Positions 1 to 9,929 of a stretch of DNA of 64,000 nucleotides are shown here, piece by piece. Every line of letters starts with the position of its first letter. Within the stretch, counting starts at the first letter, position 1. Below the pieces are notes generated by a model that saw only the letters and a program-made list of their open reading frames with translations, did not search any database and was not told where the DNA came from. The stretch comes from Thraustochytrium sp. TN22 (Eukaryota; Sar; Bigyra; Thraustochytrida; Thraustochytriidae): positions 50,527-114,526 of the forward strand of contig JABLUY010000111.1 in assembly GCA_013306675.1 (NCBI GenBank), read 5' to 3'. The position numbers and the translations under genes are program-made.

Positions 1-1558
1 CAGGCGCCGCGCCGCGCCCCGTCGGCGCCGTGCCGGGCCGCATCCTCGCGCGCGCGCGCCGCGCCCGCGTGCCTTCGCGCCCTGGCGCGACAATGGCGAA
101 CGCGAGCACGGACCTGACTGTGCGCAGACCATCGATGACCGCCTCGCCTCGCCTATCCGTTGGGGGAGGTTCGCTTTCTCGCCGCCGCGGCTGCCGCACT
201 TGCAAGGCGGTGAGACAGCACGATTTTCTCCCTTGCACTCTTCCATGGCGCGTGGTATACTACACTTGCCCAGCACCGCGCGGTGGCACCAACCTGCCCG
301 GCCTTACGGCGGTTAGCATCAGCTTGGCTAGGCGAGGCGTCCTGGGCCTGGCCGCTCGTGCATTTGGCGCGATGACGGCTGGACCGCGCTGCAGGAATTG
401 GTGTGCTGCGTCGAAGGAGCCCCATCTCTGACTGGAGCGTCTCAGCATAGCGGCACTGGGTGCTCTGCAGTTGACTTATCCGATGCATGCTGCGTACGAG
501 CACCTCACAGACTGAGATTGCCCGGATCGAGGCCTCGGCGATCCCAGTCCGTCAGGCGCGCGCGCTACAAGCCTGCGCCTCTACGTTTACCACTGCGAAG
601 CCCTGGAGAAATTTCCTGTGTGGCAGCTGACGGCCGCGACCATCGTCGTTGTGCTCGCGCGTCCATCTTGTCCGCCATGAAGATCGCGACCTGTGGTCTT
701 CGAAACGGCGCCCGTGGGACGGGCAGGCGACGTCGCGGTGCCGTGTGTGTGTATGTGAGTGACGACGACCAAAACGTGGCTCAGAGACGCTCTGGTCTTT
801 TACACCAAGGGCGCGTTGCCTGCTGCTACTGAGGACGACAGTCACGCGGGCGGGGCTTGACGAGACTCTTGAGTGTTGAAGTTCCCGTGATGACGCGAAT
901 GCGAAAATCCAGAACATGTCCCAAACCGCCTGCGCTGGAAGAGGATCCGAAAGTTCGATGCCCCTCCCACCCAACGAGGCCTCATCAGCGACCCGAAGCT
1001 GAGCACGGGCTGTGCGCACTTCGGAAGAAGTAAGATTGACTACGGCAGCCAACCAGTGCATGGGATCCTCGTTCACGAACTGAAAGGCCCGAGCTGGTTG
1101 CAAACTTCATCATCCATGCTGCACTGCCACTTCGTTGTCGCCGCCGCCGCCGTCGCCATCACGAAGTTCAAGTTCGAGGCGTGGCCTTTCGGCAAGTAAA
1201 AGTTCAACCCGAAGGTGACTTCGAGTTCCAGGTCAACTTGAAGTTTAATTTCGAGTTGGAGTTCGAGTTCACTGTCCTGAGAGGTGACGACTTCCGGGTC
1301 CGAGTCGAGCTACGGTTAATTTACATCTTCTCAGAATCACTTCAAGTTGTGATTGGCGGCACTGCCAGTGCAGTGTGCACTGCAAGTTGTCAAGAGAGGT
1401 CACAAGTGACGGGGCTCGCCGCGCCCGCTCCTCCGAGGACGGGCACAACCACCGCGGGCGCGACCTCTGCGAGCGCGGCCACTGGCACTTCAAGCGGCGC
1501 GGCACAACCTCCGGCAGAACTTTGGCGAGCTCGCTGCCGCGGCGGCAGACCGGCACCC
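1..1558. other. 5' region without a supported gene; XRCC3-like gene upstream region
   Basis: No open frame here has a recognisable domain or a convincing start; the frames at 30-431 and 552-1103 are GC-driven and overlap each other on both strands. From about 1145 to 1350 the DNA is rich in imperfect TTCAAGTT / TTCGAGTT / AACTTGAA words on both strands, just upstream of the XRCC3-like gene. This could be promoter or simple-repeat DNA; no TATA box is evident. Confidence 0.5.
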
Positions 1559-2545
1559 ATGGCGACGGCGCGCGGGGGAGCACGAGGCGCGCCGCCGGCG
1601 TCGGCGGCGGGCGCGGCCGGGCGGGATGGGGCGCGAGAGGGCACGTTGCGGGGCCGGCCGCCGCGCCCGAGGTCGGCCCTCGCGCTGCGGCGCGCGTCGG
1701 CGCCGTGCGCGCTTGCGACGGGCTGCGCTACGCTGGACGGCGGACTGCGTGGCGGACTGCCCCGTGCTGGCATCGTGGAGGTCTGTGGCGAGGCGAGCTG
1801 CGGCAAGACGCAGCTCGTGCTGCGGCTCCTGGCGAGTGCCGTCGTGGACGCGGAGGGCCGCGCGCACGGGCGCAGCGTGTACATTTGCACGGAGGGGCGG
1901 GCGCCGATGGGCCGGCTGCGGGAGATGCTGCGAAGTCAGCGCGAGGCTGGCGCGTCCTGCAGCCACCCGGGCCTGGCGCGCGTCACGGACGAGTCGGACG
2001 TGCTCGACCGGGTCCTCGTCAAGGAGGTGCACGATCGGGAGCGCCTCACGCAGACGCTCTTGGACGGCCTGCCCGGGCTCCTACGACGCGCATCGGCCAA
2101 GGGTGAGCCGGTGCGCCTTGTTGTTATCGACTCTCTCGCGGCCGTGCTGCGGCTCGGCGTGGCCGCACGCCGCTCGGACCTCACGGAGCGTAGCCAGTGG
2201 TTCCTCCGCATCTCGCGCGCGCTGCGCGAGCTCGGCGATCGCTTCGGCTGCGCCTTTGTGGTTGTGAACCAGGTCACATCCGGGGCGCGTGATTTGCACG
2301 CCGCGCTGGGGCTCACGTGGTCCAACTGCATCAACACGCGTATCATGCTCTCACGGTCGTCCGCCAGCCGCAACTTCACCGTTTGCTTCTCGCCAAGCCT
2401 GCCGGACGTGCACACCGCATACCATGTGAATGCATGCGGCATTTGCGCCTGTACAGCGAGCCAGCCTGTCCCGCATGCGAGTCCGATTGAGGTGCTGTCT
2501 GACCCGCCATTGCCGGCCGCTTCAAGAACACAAACAGCCGCGTGA
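1559..2545 (+). CDS. XRCC3: RAD51-paralogue recombination protein, XRCC3-like
   Basis: The predicted protein has 328 residues, close to human XRCC3 (about 346). It is a RecA/RAD51-fold ATPase expected to act in homologous-recombination repair with another RAD51 paralogue. Walker A is GEASCGKT at residues 77-84, preceded by the family phrase with LATGCATLDGGLRGGLP. The text VYICTEGRAP (108-117) matches the XRCC3-type YICTED segment, Walker B is LVVID at 187-191, and VVNQVT and LGLTWSNCIN follow as in XRCC3. The open frame extends upstream to 1181, but that part is low-complexity; the ATG at 1559 (ATGG context) is preferred. The gene is intronless and converges on the Asf1 gene, with 139 bp between stops. 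Another RAD51 paralogue is possible, but the XRCC3 phrases fit best. Confidence 0.8.
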   Translation: MATARGGARGAPPASAAGAAGRDGAREGTLRGRPPRPRSALALRRASAPCALATGCATLDGGLRGGLPRAGIVEVCGEASCGKTQLVLRLLASAVVDAEGRAHGRSVYICTEGRAPMGRLREMLRSQREAGASCSHPGLARVTDESDVLDRVLVKEVHDRERLTQTLLDGLPGLLRRASAKGEPVRLVVIDSLAAVLRLGVAARRSDLTERSQWFLRISRALRELGDRFGCAFVVVNQVTSGARDLHAALGLTWSNCINTRIMLSRSSASRNFTVCFSPSLPDVHTAYHVNACGICACTASQPVPHASPIEVLSDPPLPAASRTQTAA

Positions 2546-2584
2546 GTTCGGACTCTCAGCGTCTTTTCCATGTCGAGTCAGTCA

Positions 2585-2587
2585 GCT

Positions 2588-2622
<35 letters not shown>
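2585..2622. repeat. Tetranucleotide (CAGC)n repeat in a convergent gap
   Basis: About nine CAGC units lie between the stop codons of the XRCC3-like and Asf1 genes. A short CAGT run follows at 2635-2648. Both are probably in 3' untranslated sequence. Confidence 0.85.
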
Positions 2623-2684
2623 TTGTCTGTGAATCAGTCAGTCAGTCAGGAAGGTCAATCGTTTTACTTTGGCCCTTTGTACGG

Positions 2685-3710
2685 TTAGTCCCAGTCAATC
2701 ATCATGCGCGTGATGCGCGGCTTGCCGTCCAGAATGTTGCGCTTGATCTTGTCAACGGAGAAGTTCGGCGGGAGCTGGAGGCTCTCCGGCTTGGCCGTGG
2801 TGGCAGGCTCGGCAGCCCGTGCCAAGCCCGAGCCCGCAGGCTTGGCCTTTGGGAGGGCTTCGGCCTCCTCGTCCTCGTTGTCGTCGCCCTGCACCTCCTC
2901 CGTCTTGGCGCGCTTCGAGGGTGGCTCCGCAGACCGGTCCGCAGGTGCGAGCACGCGGTTTCTTGAGCTGGAGGAGCCGCGCAGGTTGTCGGCGTCCGTA
3001 TCGCCCCCTGCGTCGGCCTCGCCGTCCGCGCCGGCGTCCGCGTCGGCCTCGCCGTCCTCCTCGTCGCCGTCTGCCTCTTCCTCGCCCTCGTCGCCTTCGT
3101 CATCCTCCTCGTCGTCGACGCCGGTCTCCGCTTCCTTTTTGGCCTTTTTGGACTTCTTCTTGGCGGCCTTGGTCTTGACGTTGCCCTCCTCGTCCTGCTC
3201 CTCGTCCTCGTCGTCCTCGTCGTCCTCGTCGTCCTCGACGATGCCGTCGTTCTCCTCTTCTTCGTCCTCGTCCTCCTCCTCTTCCTCGTTGTCGGACTCC
3301 TCAATGGCCGTGCCGAGTTGGTCCTCGCTCGGCTTGAGCGCCTCGGCCTCCGGGTCGTCGTACTCATTGTTTACGTAGTAGCCGACACGGATGAATTCCT
3401 TGTTCTTGTACAAGCACGCCAGCAGGCAGACCGTCGCGCCGAGGAGATCGTCGCGCGGGATCTTGGTGTGATCTGGCGGCGGCGTGACCAGCTCGAAGCG
3501 GTTCACGCCAAGCGGAACGGGCCCCACCAGCACGGACTCCAGCTCCTGGTCATACTTTTCGCTGTCGGGCGACCCGACGTAGGTGAGCCGCCACTCGAGG
3601 TCGTCCGAAAGTTCCTTGAGGCACTCAAAGGTCACCTCGAACCTGAACGGGTCCGTGAACTTGCCCGGATTGTTGTGCACCTGAATGGCCGTCACGTTTA
3701 CCGACGCCAT
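2685..3710 (-). CDS. ASF1: Histone H3-H4 chaperone Asf1
   Basis: The 341-residue protein begins with the conserved Asf1 core. Examples are MASVNVTAIQVHNNPGKFTD at 1-20, a central FEVTFECLKELSDDLEWRL-type strand pair, and GATVCLLACLYKNKEFIRVG-type text before YYVNNEY. Asf1 binds the H3-H4 dimer and hands it to CAF-1/HIRA during nucleosome assembly. After the core of about 155 residues comes a long Asp/Glu tail interrupted by a Lys-rich patch (TKAAKKKSKKAKK), then a Pro/Ala linker. A short non-acidic C-terminal block with ILDGKPRITRMMIDWD closes the protein and looks conserved. The start is the ATG at 3710. No introns are evident. Confidence 0.93.
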   Translation of the reverse strand: MASVNVTAIQVHNNPGKFTDPFRFEVTFECLKELSDDLEWRLTYVGSPDSEKYDQELESVLVGPVPLGVNRFELVTPPPDHTKIPRDDLLGATVCLLACLYKNKEFIRVGYYVNNEYDDPEAEALKPSEDQLGTAIEESDNEEEEEDEDEEEENDGIVEDDEDDEDDEDEEQDEEGNVKTKAAKKKSKKAKKEAETGVDDEEDDEGDEGEEEADGDEEDGEADADAGADGEADAGGDTDADNLRGSSSSRNRVLAPADRSAEPPSKRAKTEEVQGDDNEDEEAEALPKAKPAGSGLARAAEPATTAKPESLQLPPNFSVDKIKRNILDGKPRITRMMIDWD

Positions 3711-5597
3711 GCTGCTTGCTGCCAGAGCACCTTGAACGCGCGCCTCGCCACGGCCGCTGCTTCGCTAGGGCCGGGCCCTGATCGATGAGCCCCGCCCGCC
3801 CCCGTGCCCGTTTCTCTGTTGCTGCCGTTTGAGCCGAGCGCAACGCCGGCTGCGCCGCCGCCGCGCAGCGCCCGCTCCCGCCGCCGCGCCGCCGCCGCCC
3901 GCGCCGCCCTCGCTCACCCGCGCGCGTCCGCCGCGGTCGCCGGTCGTTAGAAGTCTGCTGCTGCTGCGCCGTGAGGCCGGGTTATGTCACTCACTCACTG
4001 GCCGGGCAGTGGTGGTGGTTAGGCCTAGCTTTCTTGGATGACTCTGCCAGTGCGAACAGCCAGATGAGATCAACGGCGGAACTTGCCAGGCCTCTAGCTA
4101 GAGCTAGCCAGTAGACTAGCTAGCTACAGGCCTACCAGGCCAAGGCCCAGCTAGAGGCGGGCTCCACGCCGTCCTGCGCCGGCCCTGCGGCCTCCAAGAG
4201 CCTTGACTGGGACCAGGAGCGCGTTGGGAGCGCACGAGTCGCGGTAGAGACGTCGACGGCGACGTTGGATTCCGGCCACCGAGGCCGAGCCGATTCCTTC
4301 TTCAAAGTAGATTGATGCACAACACTGTGTGCATTGGGTGACGGGAAAGCCGGCGGTTCACTCGGAGGAGCAGCAACGCCGGGATTGAGAGAAGCGGACG
4401 ATCGTGGTTGCAGCGAGGTGAAGAGATCGTTTGGGGCCCGAGGGGGCGGAGGCTTGCTGGCTCGGAGCCTGCTGCGCCGGTCGACTTGCGTGAGATCTAA
4501 ATTCTCTCAGGAACCAGAATCACCAAGCAGGAGAAGCGCCAAGTGAGTTGCAGACAAGCCCTTTGCGCTGCTTTGGAGCAAGAGTACATTCTATTTTCCT
4601 GCAAAGGTGTCCCTTCGGCCCAATCTCCCTTCCGCAAGCTCATCTCAAGCCTGGCACTGCATTCTTGGTGGAGTCTGGCTGGCTAGTCCTCCAGTGCAAG
4701 TGGAGCAATGAGCGAGCGTGAGGCAAGAATGCCACGGAGAGTTGGCCTGCGTAGTTCGAAGCGTATCACGGAAACTTCACAGCACAGACACCGTGACGAC
4801 CGTGACGTGACCTCGGAGCGTGATCTGTTTGTCGTAGCCGGCGGTTTTGCGCGTGCAGCGGGGTCCTTTTTCTGATCCGGTCCTTGCCTTGTCCTCTGAC
4901 GACTCGGACATTGGCTTTTTTTTCACTTCAACGCCCGCGGCAGTGACACACGCAACGCGCATAATCCTGTCCGCAGCTCGAGCGACAGCGGCCGTGGGCG
5001 GCGGGCGGCCGCGGGACTGAAGCGGGGCTGACAGTGAAGCGGGCTCTGCCCGTGCAGCAGAGCGCATCGTAGTGCAGTGAAGCGTAGCGGGCGACGCGCT
5101 TGTGCTGTCGTTGTGGAGGTGGGCATTTCATTTCCGCTCGCCCGGGCCGAGTCGCTCGCACGCAAATCCGCTCGCTCGCGAGCTTGCTCACACGCAGCTG
5201 CGAGAGCGCCCTGACGCACGCACGCGCGGCTTTGCAGTCGGGCTCGTCAGCGCCTGCGCGCGCCTCGACGACTGAGTGCGGCTGCACGGCGTCGTTCGGC
5301 ATGCTGCGGCACGTCGACCGGTAGCGACGTGACCAGCTCCACCACTTCAACTCCAGCTCTCGCTCTCGCTCTCGCGCTCGCTCGTGTTCTCGCTCTTGCG
5401 CTCGCTCGTACTCTTGCTTTCGCCTTTGCCAGAAAAGGATGGGATGGCGGCAAGCAAGCGCGAGCAAGAGCGGGCTACTCTTACTCCCGGTGGAGGCGGA
5501 GCGGGCCAGTGGGGGCGTGCAGGATCCAACGCCGGCGCCGTATTGCCCCAAAGACAAGACCGGGTCCAGCCTAACAGTGAGCGCACGCACGCGCGCC
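3711..5597. other. 1.9-kb intergenic region, divergent promoters
   Basis: No supported gene lies between the divergent Asf1 and metallophosphatase genes. It contains a run of CTAG/AGCT tetranucleotides at about 4095-4130. A pyrimidine-rich (CTCTCG/CTCGC)n stretch at about 5350-5415 lies 180-250 bp before the metallophosphatase ATG. Open frames in the region are short and compositionally driven. Confidence 0.5.
5350..5415. repeat. Degenerate CTCTCG/CTCGC repeat upstream of the metallophosphatase
   Basis: Imperfect hexamer and pentamer units (CTCGCT, CTCTCG, CTCGCTCG) run for about 65 bp. This is one of several pyrimidine- or GC-rich tandem repeats placed shortly upstream of start codons in this window. 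Confidence 0.7.
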
Positions 5598-6941
5598 ATG
5601 GTGTTGGTGCGCCACCATTGCTTGTTCGTGTTGGTGTACGCGCTCGCGGTGATCGTTCTCCTGGCAACCTTTTCGGTGCTCGCTTCGTCCGCTGAGCAGT
5701 ACCGCGAACTATGGAACACGCGCTTCGTGGAGCCACCAAGCGCGTCGGCTGCCGACACAGGCATCATGAACCCGCCGAGCGCGTCAGCGGCAGCTCTAGC
5801 GACCGCAGCTTCTGCTATCGCTTCGCCAATGCAGGATCAGGAGGCGGAAACCGAGAAACTCCCAAACGTGACGCGCGTGGCAATTTTGGCAGACTCGGCG
5901 CTCAATCCGGCAACGGTGCGCGTGTTGGAGCTCGTGGCGGCGGAGGGCGCGGCCATGGTCCTGCACCCGGGCGACATCGACTACACGGGCGACGTGGACC
6001 GGTGGGAAGCGCAGATGCGTGGCGCTCTGGGACCGCACGTAGGCTACTTTTTCTCGGCAGGCAACTACGAGACGAAGCGACCGAAGCTGACTCGCAATGC
6101 CCCGGCGGGCGTTGTGCAGGACGAGAAGTGGAAGGCGTACGTGAAAAAGCGCGACGCCATCCTGGCGGCACTGGGCGTGGATTGCCCGCTCGCGACGCCG
6201 AACCGGAGCCAGCTCGCATGTCATTTCAAGGGCGTCTCCTTTGTGCTGTCGAACCTGTCGAACCGCCAGGAGCGCCTGCAAGCCAACGCAGACTTTGTGC
6301 GCTCCGGCTTGGCCGCCCTGCGCGCCAAGTATCCACGCACACGCTGGACCTTTTGCCTCTGGCATGCGCCGTTTTGGCGGATGCAGGTTGGCTTCCGCGC
6401 GCCGCCCGAGATCATGCGTTCGCCGACGCTGGAGGCAGCCTACGAGACCTGCCGCGCGGCGGGCGCCATCGTGCTCACAGGCCACGAGCACTACTACGTA
6501 CGCACGCACACCATGACGAGCTACCGCCACCCATACAGTTTCCGCGCGCCGGAGATGCGCGACGGCCTGCCGGTGCTCGAGGCGAGGCCGGGGCGCAACT
6601 TTGCGGTCGTGTCCGGGCTTGGCGGACACTCTGTGAGCGTGCCATCTAGGTCTAACTTCGAGACGCGCCCACATCTTGCGGCCGTGCACCCGCGGGACAT
6701 GCTCACAGACGAGGACCCGGGCGGCAAGATCTTCTTTCCGGACGTCGGCGGCATTGCAGCCCCAGTCACGTCCTCCAGCGTGATCACGGCAGACCCGAGG
6801 GTAGACCAAAGCTACCCGTTCGGCGCCCTATTTTGCGACCTCCCTACGGGCACGGCGGCCGCCACCACGCCCGGCCAGTGCTACTTCAAGACCATTGATG
6901 GTGACGTCGTGGACCGCTTCCTCGTAGAGGCGAGCTTGTAA
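5598..6941 (+). CDS. Membrane-anchored calcineurin-like metallophosphatase (divergent, purple-acid-phosphatase-like)
   Basis: The protein has 447 residues. Residues 8-30 form an N-terminal hydrophobic segment, probably a signal anchor, so the enzyme domain should face the secretory lumen or outside. The phosphoesterase fold is shown by HPGDIDYTGD (123-132), SAGNYE (153-158), FCLWHAPFW and TGHEHYYVRT (about 293-302). These correspond to the GD, GNHE, histidine and GHxH metal-binding motifs. Two motifs deviate: the first block reads ILADSA, with Asp but no DxH, and GNHE is GNYE, which loses a usual metal-ligand or catalytic His. Activity or metal use may be altered. The ATG at 5598 is chosen because it starts directly at the hydrophobic segment; the longer frame from 5439 adds only low-complexity sequence. 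Confidence 0.75.
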   Translation: MVLVRHHCLFVLVYALAVIVLLATFSVLASSAEQYRELWNTRFVEPPSASAADTGIMNPPSASAAALATAASAIASPMQDQEAETEKLPNVTRVAILADSALNPATVRVLELVAAEGAAMVLHPGDIDYTGDVDRWEAQMRGALGPHVGYFFSAGNYETKRPKLTRNAPAGVVQDEKWKAYVKKRDAILAALGVDCPLATPNRSQLACHFKGVSFVLSNLSNRQERLQANADFVRSGLAALRAKYPRTRWTFCLWHAPFWRMQVGFRAPPEIMRSPTLEAAYETCRAAGAIVLTGHEHYYVRTHTMTSYRHPYSFRAPEMRDGLPVLEARPGRNFAVVSGLGGHSVSVPSRSNFETRPHLAAVHPRDMLTDEDPGGKIFFPDVGGIAAPVTSSSVITADPRVDQSYPFGALFCDLPTGTAAATTPGQCYFKTIDGDVVDRFLVEASL

Positions 6942-7003
6942 TCTCAGACTCGAGCAAGACAAAAAAAAAGAGAAGGGGTTGGATTATGCACATGATCCTG
7001 GCA

Positions 7004-7294
7004 TCAAGGATTGACAGCGAGTGCCTTCCCGTTGCCCGTGTTGTACGGTGGCGCGTAGAAGTTCCGCATTGCCGCGCCCTTTTGATAGAAGCAGTATGCC
7101 GCGATGGCGCCCGGAATTGTGATCAGGAGGACGATCACCGCCGCGACGAACTGGTATATCCGGACGATCGTCTCGCCCTCGTCGTCGCCAAGGTCATCGG
7201 GGCCGAAGCTCTGTGCCGTGCTCACCGTGGCCCCGACCAGCAGCAGCCCCAGCGTCCTCCCCAGCGCGCTCACGGTCAGTTTGTTGTGCTGCAT
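7004..7294 (-). CDS. Small single-pass membrane protein with signal peptide
   Basis: This 96-residue protein is not recognised. Residues 1-28 look like a signal peptide (LGLLLVGATVSTAQ) followed by a short acidic ectodomain (DDLGDDEGE). A transmembrane helix follows at about 44-69, and then a short cytoplasmic tail containing YAPPYNTGNG. The layout matches the neighbouring Cys-rich family (signal peptide ending in AQ, short ectodomain, TM, Pro/Tyr tail), but the cysteines are absent, so relationship is only suggested. The ATG lies about 20 bp from a 160-bp pentanucleotide array on its 5' side. The frame continues upstream through that array, but the extra part is repeat-encoded. Confidence 0.55.
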   Translation of the reverse strand: MQHNKLTVSALGRTLGLLLVGATVSTAQSFGPDDLGDDEGETIVRIYQFVAAVIVLLITIPGAIAAYCFYQKGAAMRNFYAPPYNTGNGKALAVNP

Positions 7295-8174
7295 CGGCCC
7301 TGCTGCGAGGCGACTCGCCTCGCCTCGCCTCGCCTCGCCTCGCCTCGCCTCGCTTCGCCTCGCCTCGCCTCGCCTCGCCTCGCCTCGCGTCGCCTCGCGT
7401 CGCCTCGCGTCGCCTCGCGTCGCCTCGCCTCGCGTCGCCTCGCGTTGCCTCGCGTTGCCTCGCCTCGCGTCGCAGTACGCGGCGCTAGCTAGTAGCTGGT
7501 CTGCCTCCCTCTCCCGAGTTGAGACTGCCTGCAAAAGCGTACCGCCGCAGGTGCACGCGCTAACCTGGTAGATAGTGGCTCGGCCAAGCGCTGGACTGGG
7601 TTTGCTACGCGATGCAGACCGCGTTGGCCAAAGCATGGTATGCCGCCTTCCGGGGCGTGCGGTCACGGTAGCGTGGTGCATGTAGTCATGGCGGCCAGAT
7701 GAAGAGTGGTGGGGCCGGGCTTGTTCGACCTTCTTGTAGTAGTTGGCTCGAGAAAGCTCGCACTTCGTCCGCCGTGATTCACGTGCGAGGCGGCGGCGTC
7801 GCACTGCGCGCGCTTCAGCCTGCGCGCGCTGCATCAACAGTGTGGCAACGCCGTGCAACTGACCGGACCAAGCCTGAGAGAGAGATAAACATCTTTCATG
7901 ACTCGGAACGTCTTTTCCTTCCGCCCGCAGCAGCGCGGCCTGCAGCAGGCTGAGCAACTGGCCAGACCGGGCACAGCTCACAAAGTGCATGTAGGCTGGA
8001 ACGCTCAGATCATTGCAGGCTAAGTGGGCTGCACACGTTGGACAAGGTTTGCAGCGGCTGACTGGCGGAGACCAGTGCCACCGCGAAGTTATAGGTCGCC
8101 TGCATGACGCGCAAACGACGCCAAAAGATCATCTTCTTGTCTCGACATGAAAACACGCCAATTGTGTTCACCCT
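7295..8174. other. Intergenic region, no gene seen
   Basis: Apart from the pentanucleotide array at 7315-7473, no coding signal is seen. The region presumably carries the promoter of the 96-residue TM protein and the 3' flank of the next minus-strand gene. Confidence 0.5.
7315..7473. repeat. Pentanucleotide array (CGCCT/CGCGT)n just 5' of a start codon
   Basis: About 30 pentamer units, mainly CGCCT and CGCGT with a few CGTTG or CTTCG variants, form the leader of the minus-strand gene starting at 7294. Read on the gene strand the unit is AGGCG/ACGCG. The five-base period cannot hold a reading frame, so it is probably 5' UTR or promoter. Confidence 0.95.
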
Positions 8175-8708
8175 CTAAGCGGACCACGACGCCTGCGTAT
8201 CTTTGCTCGGGACGATAGTTGCTGTCGGCACACTTGGAAGTCCGGAGGTGGCGGCCGGAGCGGCGGTCCCGCCGGCTGTAGTCGCGTAAGTTGAATTCCA
8301 GCTTGCGACGAATGCAGCTTGCTCATTTCGTTGATGAAGAGTACACATGACGCTGATGACGCCGATGAGTAGAAGAACCCCTCCAAGACACGCGAGGACG
8401 ATGATCAGCAGATTGTCGTACCAATCAATGCCATTTTCCTCCCGACCACACGGGCAACCATTCTTCAGCGGATCAGAGAACCAGGTTTCTTTGCAGTCAG
8501 AGGCATTTCCCGGGCAGCTGCAGCGGTTAGAAACTGAAAGGACGCATGACAAGTCACCAAGGCAACCGTTGAGCTGTGCCCAGCACTCGCATGAGATGTC
8601 GCCAATGTTATCGTACGAGGCTGGACAGTTTTGCGTCGTCGTATTCTGCGCCAGGCTCAGCACAGCCCCGGCCATCAGCAACGCTGCCGTGCGGATCAGC
8701 GCCTTCAT
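8175..8708 (-). CDS. Cys-rich type I membrane protein, family copy b
   Basis: The 177-residue protein is unrecognised but has a clear layout. Residues 1-21 are a signal peptide (ending LSLAQ). The ectodomain has ten cysteines spaced C-x11-CxC-x6-C-x5-C-x7-CxC-x6-C-x12-CxC and includes ISCECWAQLNGC and CSCPGN. A transmembrane helix follows (about 97-120, LLIIVLACLGGVLLLIG), then a Ser/Thr/Pro tail. N-glycosylation sequons (NTT, NAS, NST) are present. A CTCTG-type repeat lies directly 5' of the ATG. The same framework recurs at 9930-10461, 15544-16184, 16807-17246, 18121-18687, 21879-22445 and 23300-23797. A cell-surface receptor, adhesin or cell-wall role is possible but is not shown by the sequence. 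Confidence 0.75.
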   Translation of the reverse strand: MKALIRTAALLMAGAVLSLAQNTTTQNCPASYDNIGDISCECWAQLNGCLGDLSCVLSVSNRCSCPGNASDCKETWFSDPLKNGCPCGREENGIDWYDNLLIIVLACLGGVLLLIGVISVMCTLHQRNEQAAFVASWNSTYATTAGGTAAPAATSGLPSVPTATIVPSKDTQASWSA

Positions 8709-8729
8709 CGCGTCCCGCTCTGCTTCGCA

Positions 8730-8814
8730 CTGCCCTGCCCTGCTCTGCTCTGCTCTTCTCTTCTCTGCTCTGCTTTGCTTTGCCCTGCCCTGCTCTGCTC
8801 TGCTCTGCTCTGCG
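8730..8814. repeat. Pentanucleotide (CTCTG/CCCTG/TTCTC)n array 5' of copy b
   Basis: About 16 imperfect five-base units immediately precede the copy b start codon on its strand. The position relative to the ATG resembles the array at 7315-7473. Confidence 0.93.
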
Positions 8815-9929
8815 CAGCTTTGGAGTCTGCTTGCCCGGCTGGCCGGCCTCAGGCTCGGACGTAGCCCAGGCTGCAGCGGCGGTGCGCGAAGCGATCAACC
8901 TAGAAAATGAGCTCTTGAGCGCGCCGCACACCGGCAACGAACAGCTGCGCCGGAGGCCCGGGAAGTACCACCCTGATTTCACCAAGGGCCCCAGACCGCG
9001 CTGCTCGAGCTGCTCGCGCACAAGTGGCCAAACGCCGCGCCCGAGTTCAAGTTCTGTGGGCACGGACGAGCCGCAGCCAGCCGGAGCGCGGCTCGTCCTC
9101 AGCTCCCCAGGCCGGTAACCGAGCTCCGCAGCCTCCGCTCCAACTTGAAGCCGCCTTCACAGCAGTCAAGGTCCAGCGAGGGCCGGCGTGACTCGCGGGC
9201 GACGCGACGTAGCCCAGAGGACAGCCCACGCCGAGAGATGGCCGCCCGGGACATCGTGCAGTGGCCGCCCGGGACATCGTCATCCGTGCGGGCGCGCGTG
9301 CAGCCTGCCAGTGAGAGATGGCCGTCGGGGACATCGTCATTTTTCCGGGCGCCCGCACGTGCAGTCTGCGTGCAACCTGCGCCTTTGCAGGCTGGCGACG
9401 TGGAGATGATCTCAATCGGCTGCTCGAGGCAGTGGTTCGGGCCCCACGAAGCACGGGCGCATGCGTCGTCGTCGGTCCATCGTCCGGCCCGGGACGAGCC
9501 CTACTGACAGTGAGAGGCAGAAATTGCGGAGCGCACGGCGAATTGGCCAAAGTCGTCTTGAGCTCCGAGTCGGCCCAGGCTCGCGATTCGCCGCCTTTGC
9601 TTTGCAGATGTCTGACTTGCCGGCCTGCGGGACATCGGAGTGTCCAAAGAAGCTGCGCCGCCGCGGGCGTGTCTGGCGTGCATAGCCCGTGCAGCTGCGT
9701 CAGCCTGCGTGAACAAAGTGGCAAACAAGGTTGTCCATACCGTGACATGATGCTGCGTGTTGTGGGGAAGTGAATTCTCTTCTGAAAAATCCCGCAGCCA
9801 AGCAGCGCGGGCTTTGTCCTCGTGGCTTTGGGACCTTCAAAGGAGCTGTCGCTTGCTGGTGCCTTGCGTCGAAGTAGACAGGCAGGCATCGTGGAATGTC
9901 CCTTTGCAAGCTGAGGGCTCCTTGCTTCT
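8815..9929. other. Intergenic region with short local repeats
   Basis: No supported gene. Between about 9225 and 9370 several imperfect copies of a GGCCG(C/T)CCGGGGACATCGTC-like phrase occur in tandem or near-tandem. The surrounding open frames on both strands are low-complexity. Confidence 0.5.

Noticed and set aside
30-1103. Overlapping open frames of 60-183 codons on both strands at the left end
   Set aside because: They overlap each other, lack recognisable domains and have the composition expected of random GC-rich DNA.
2704-3378. Ser-rich open frame opposite Asf1
   Set aside because: It is the antisense of the acidic Asf1 tail (GAG/GAC codons read as Ser/Leu codons).
7315-7473. Possible CRISPR-like or satellite array
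   Set aside because: The units are contiguous pentamers without spacers, so this is a simple tandem repeat.
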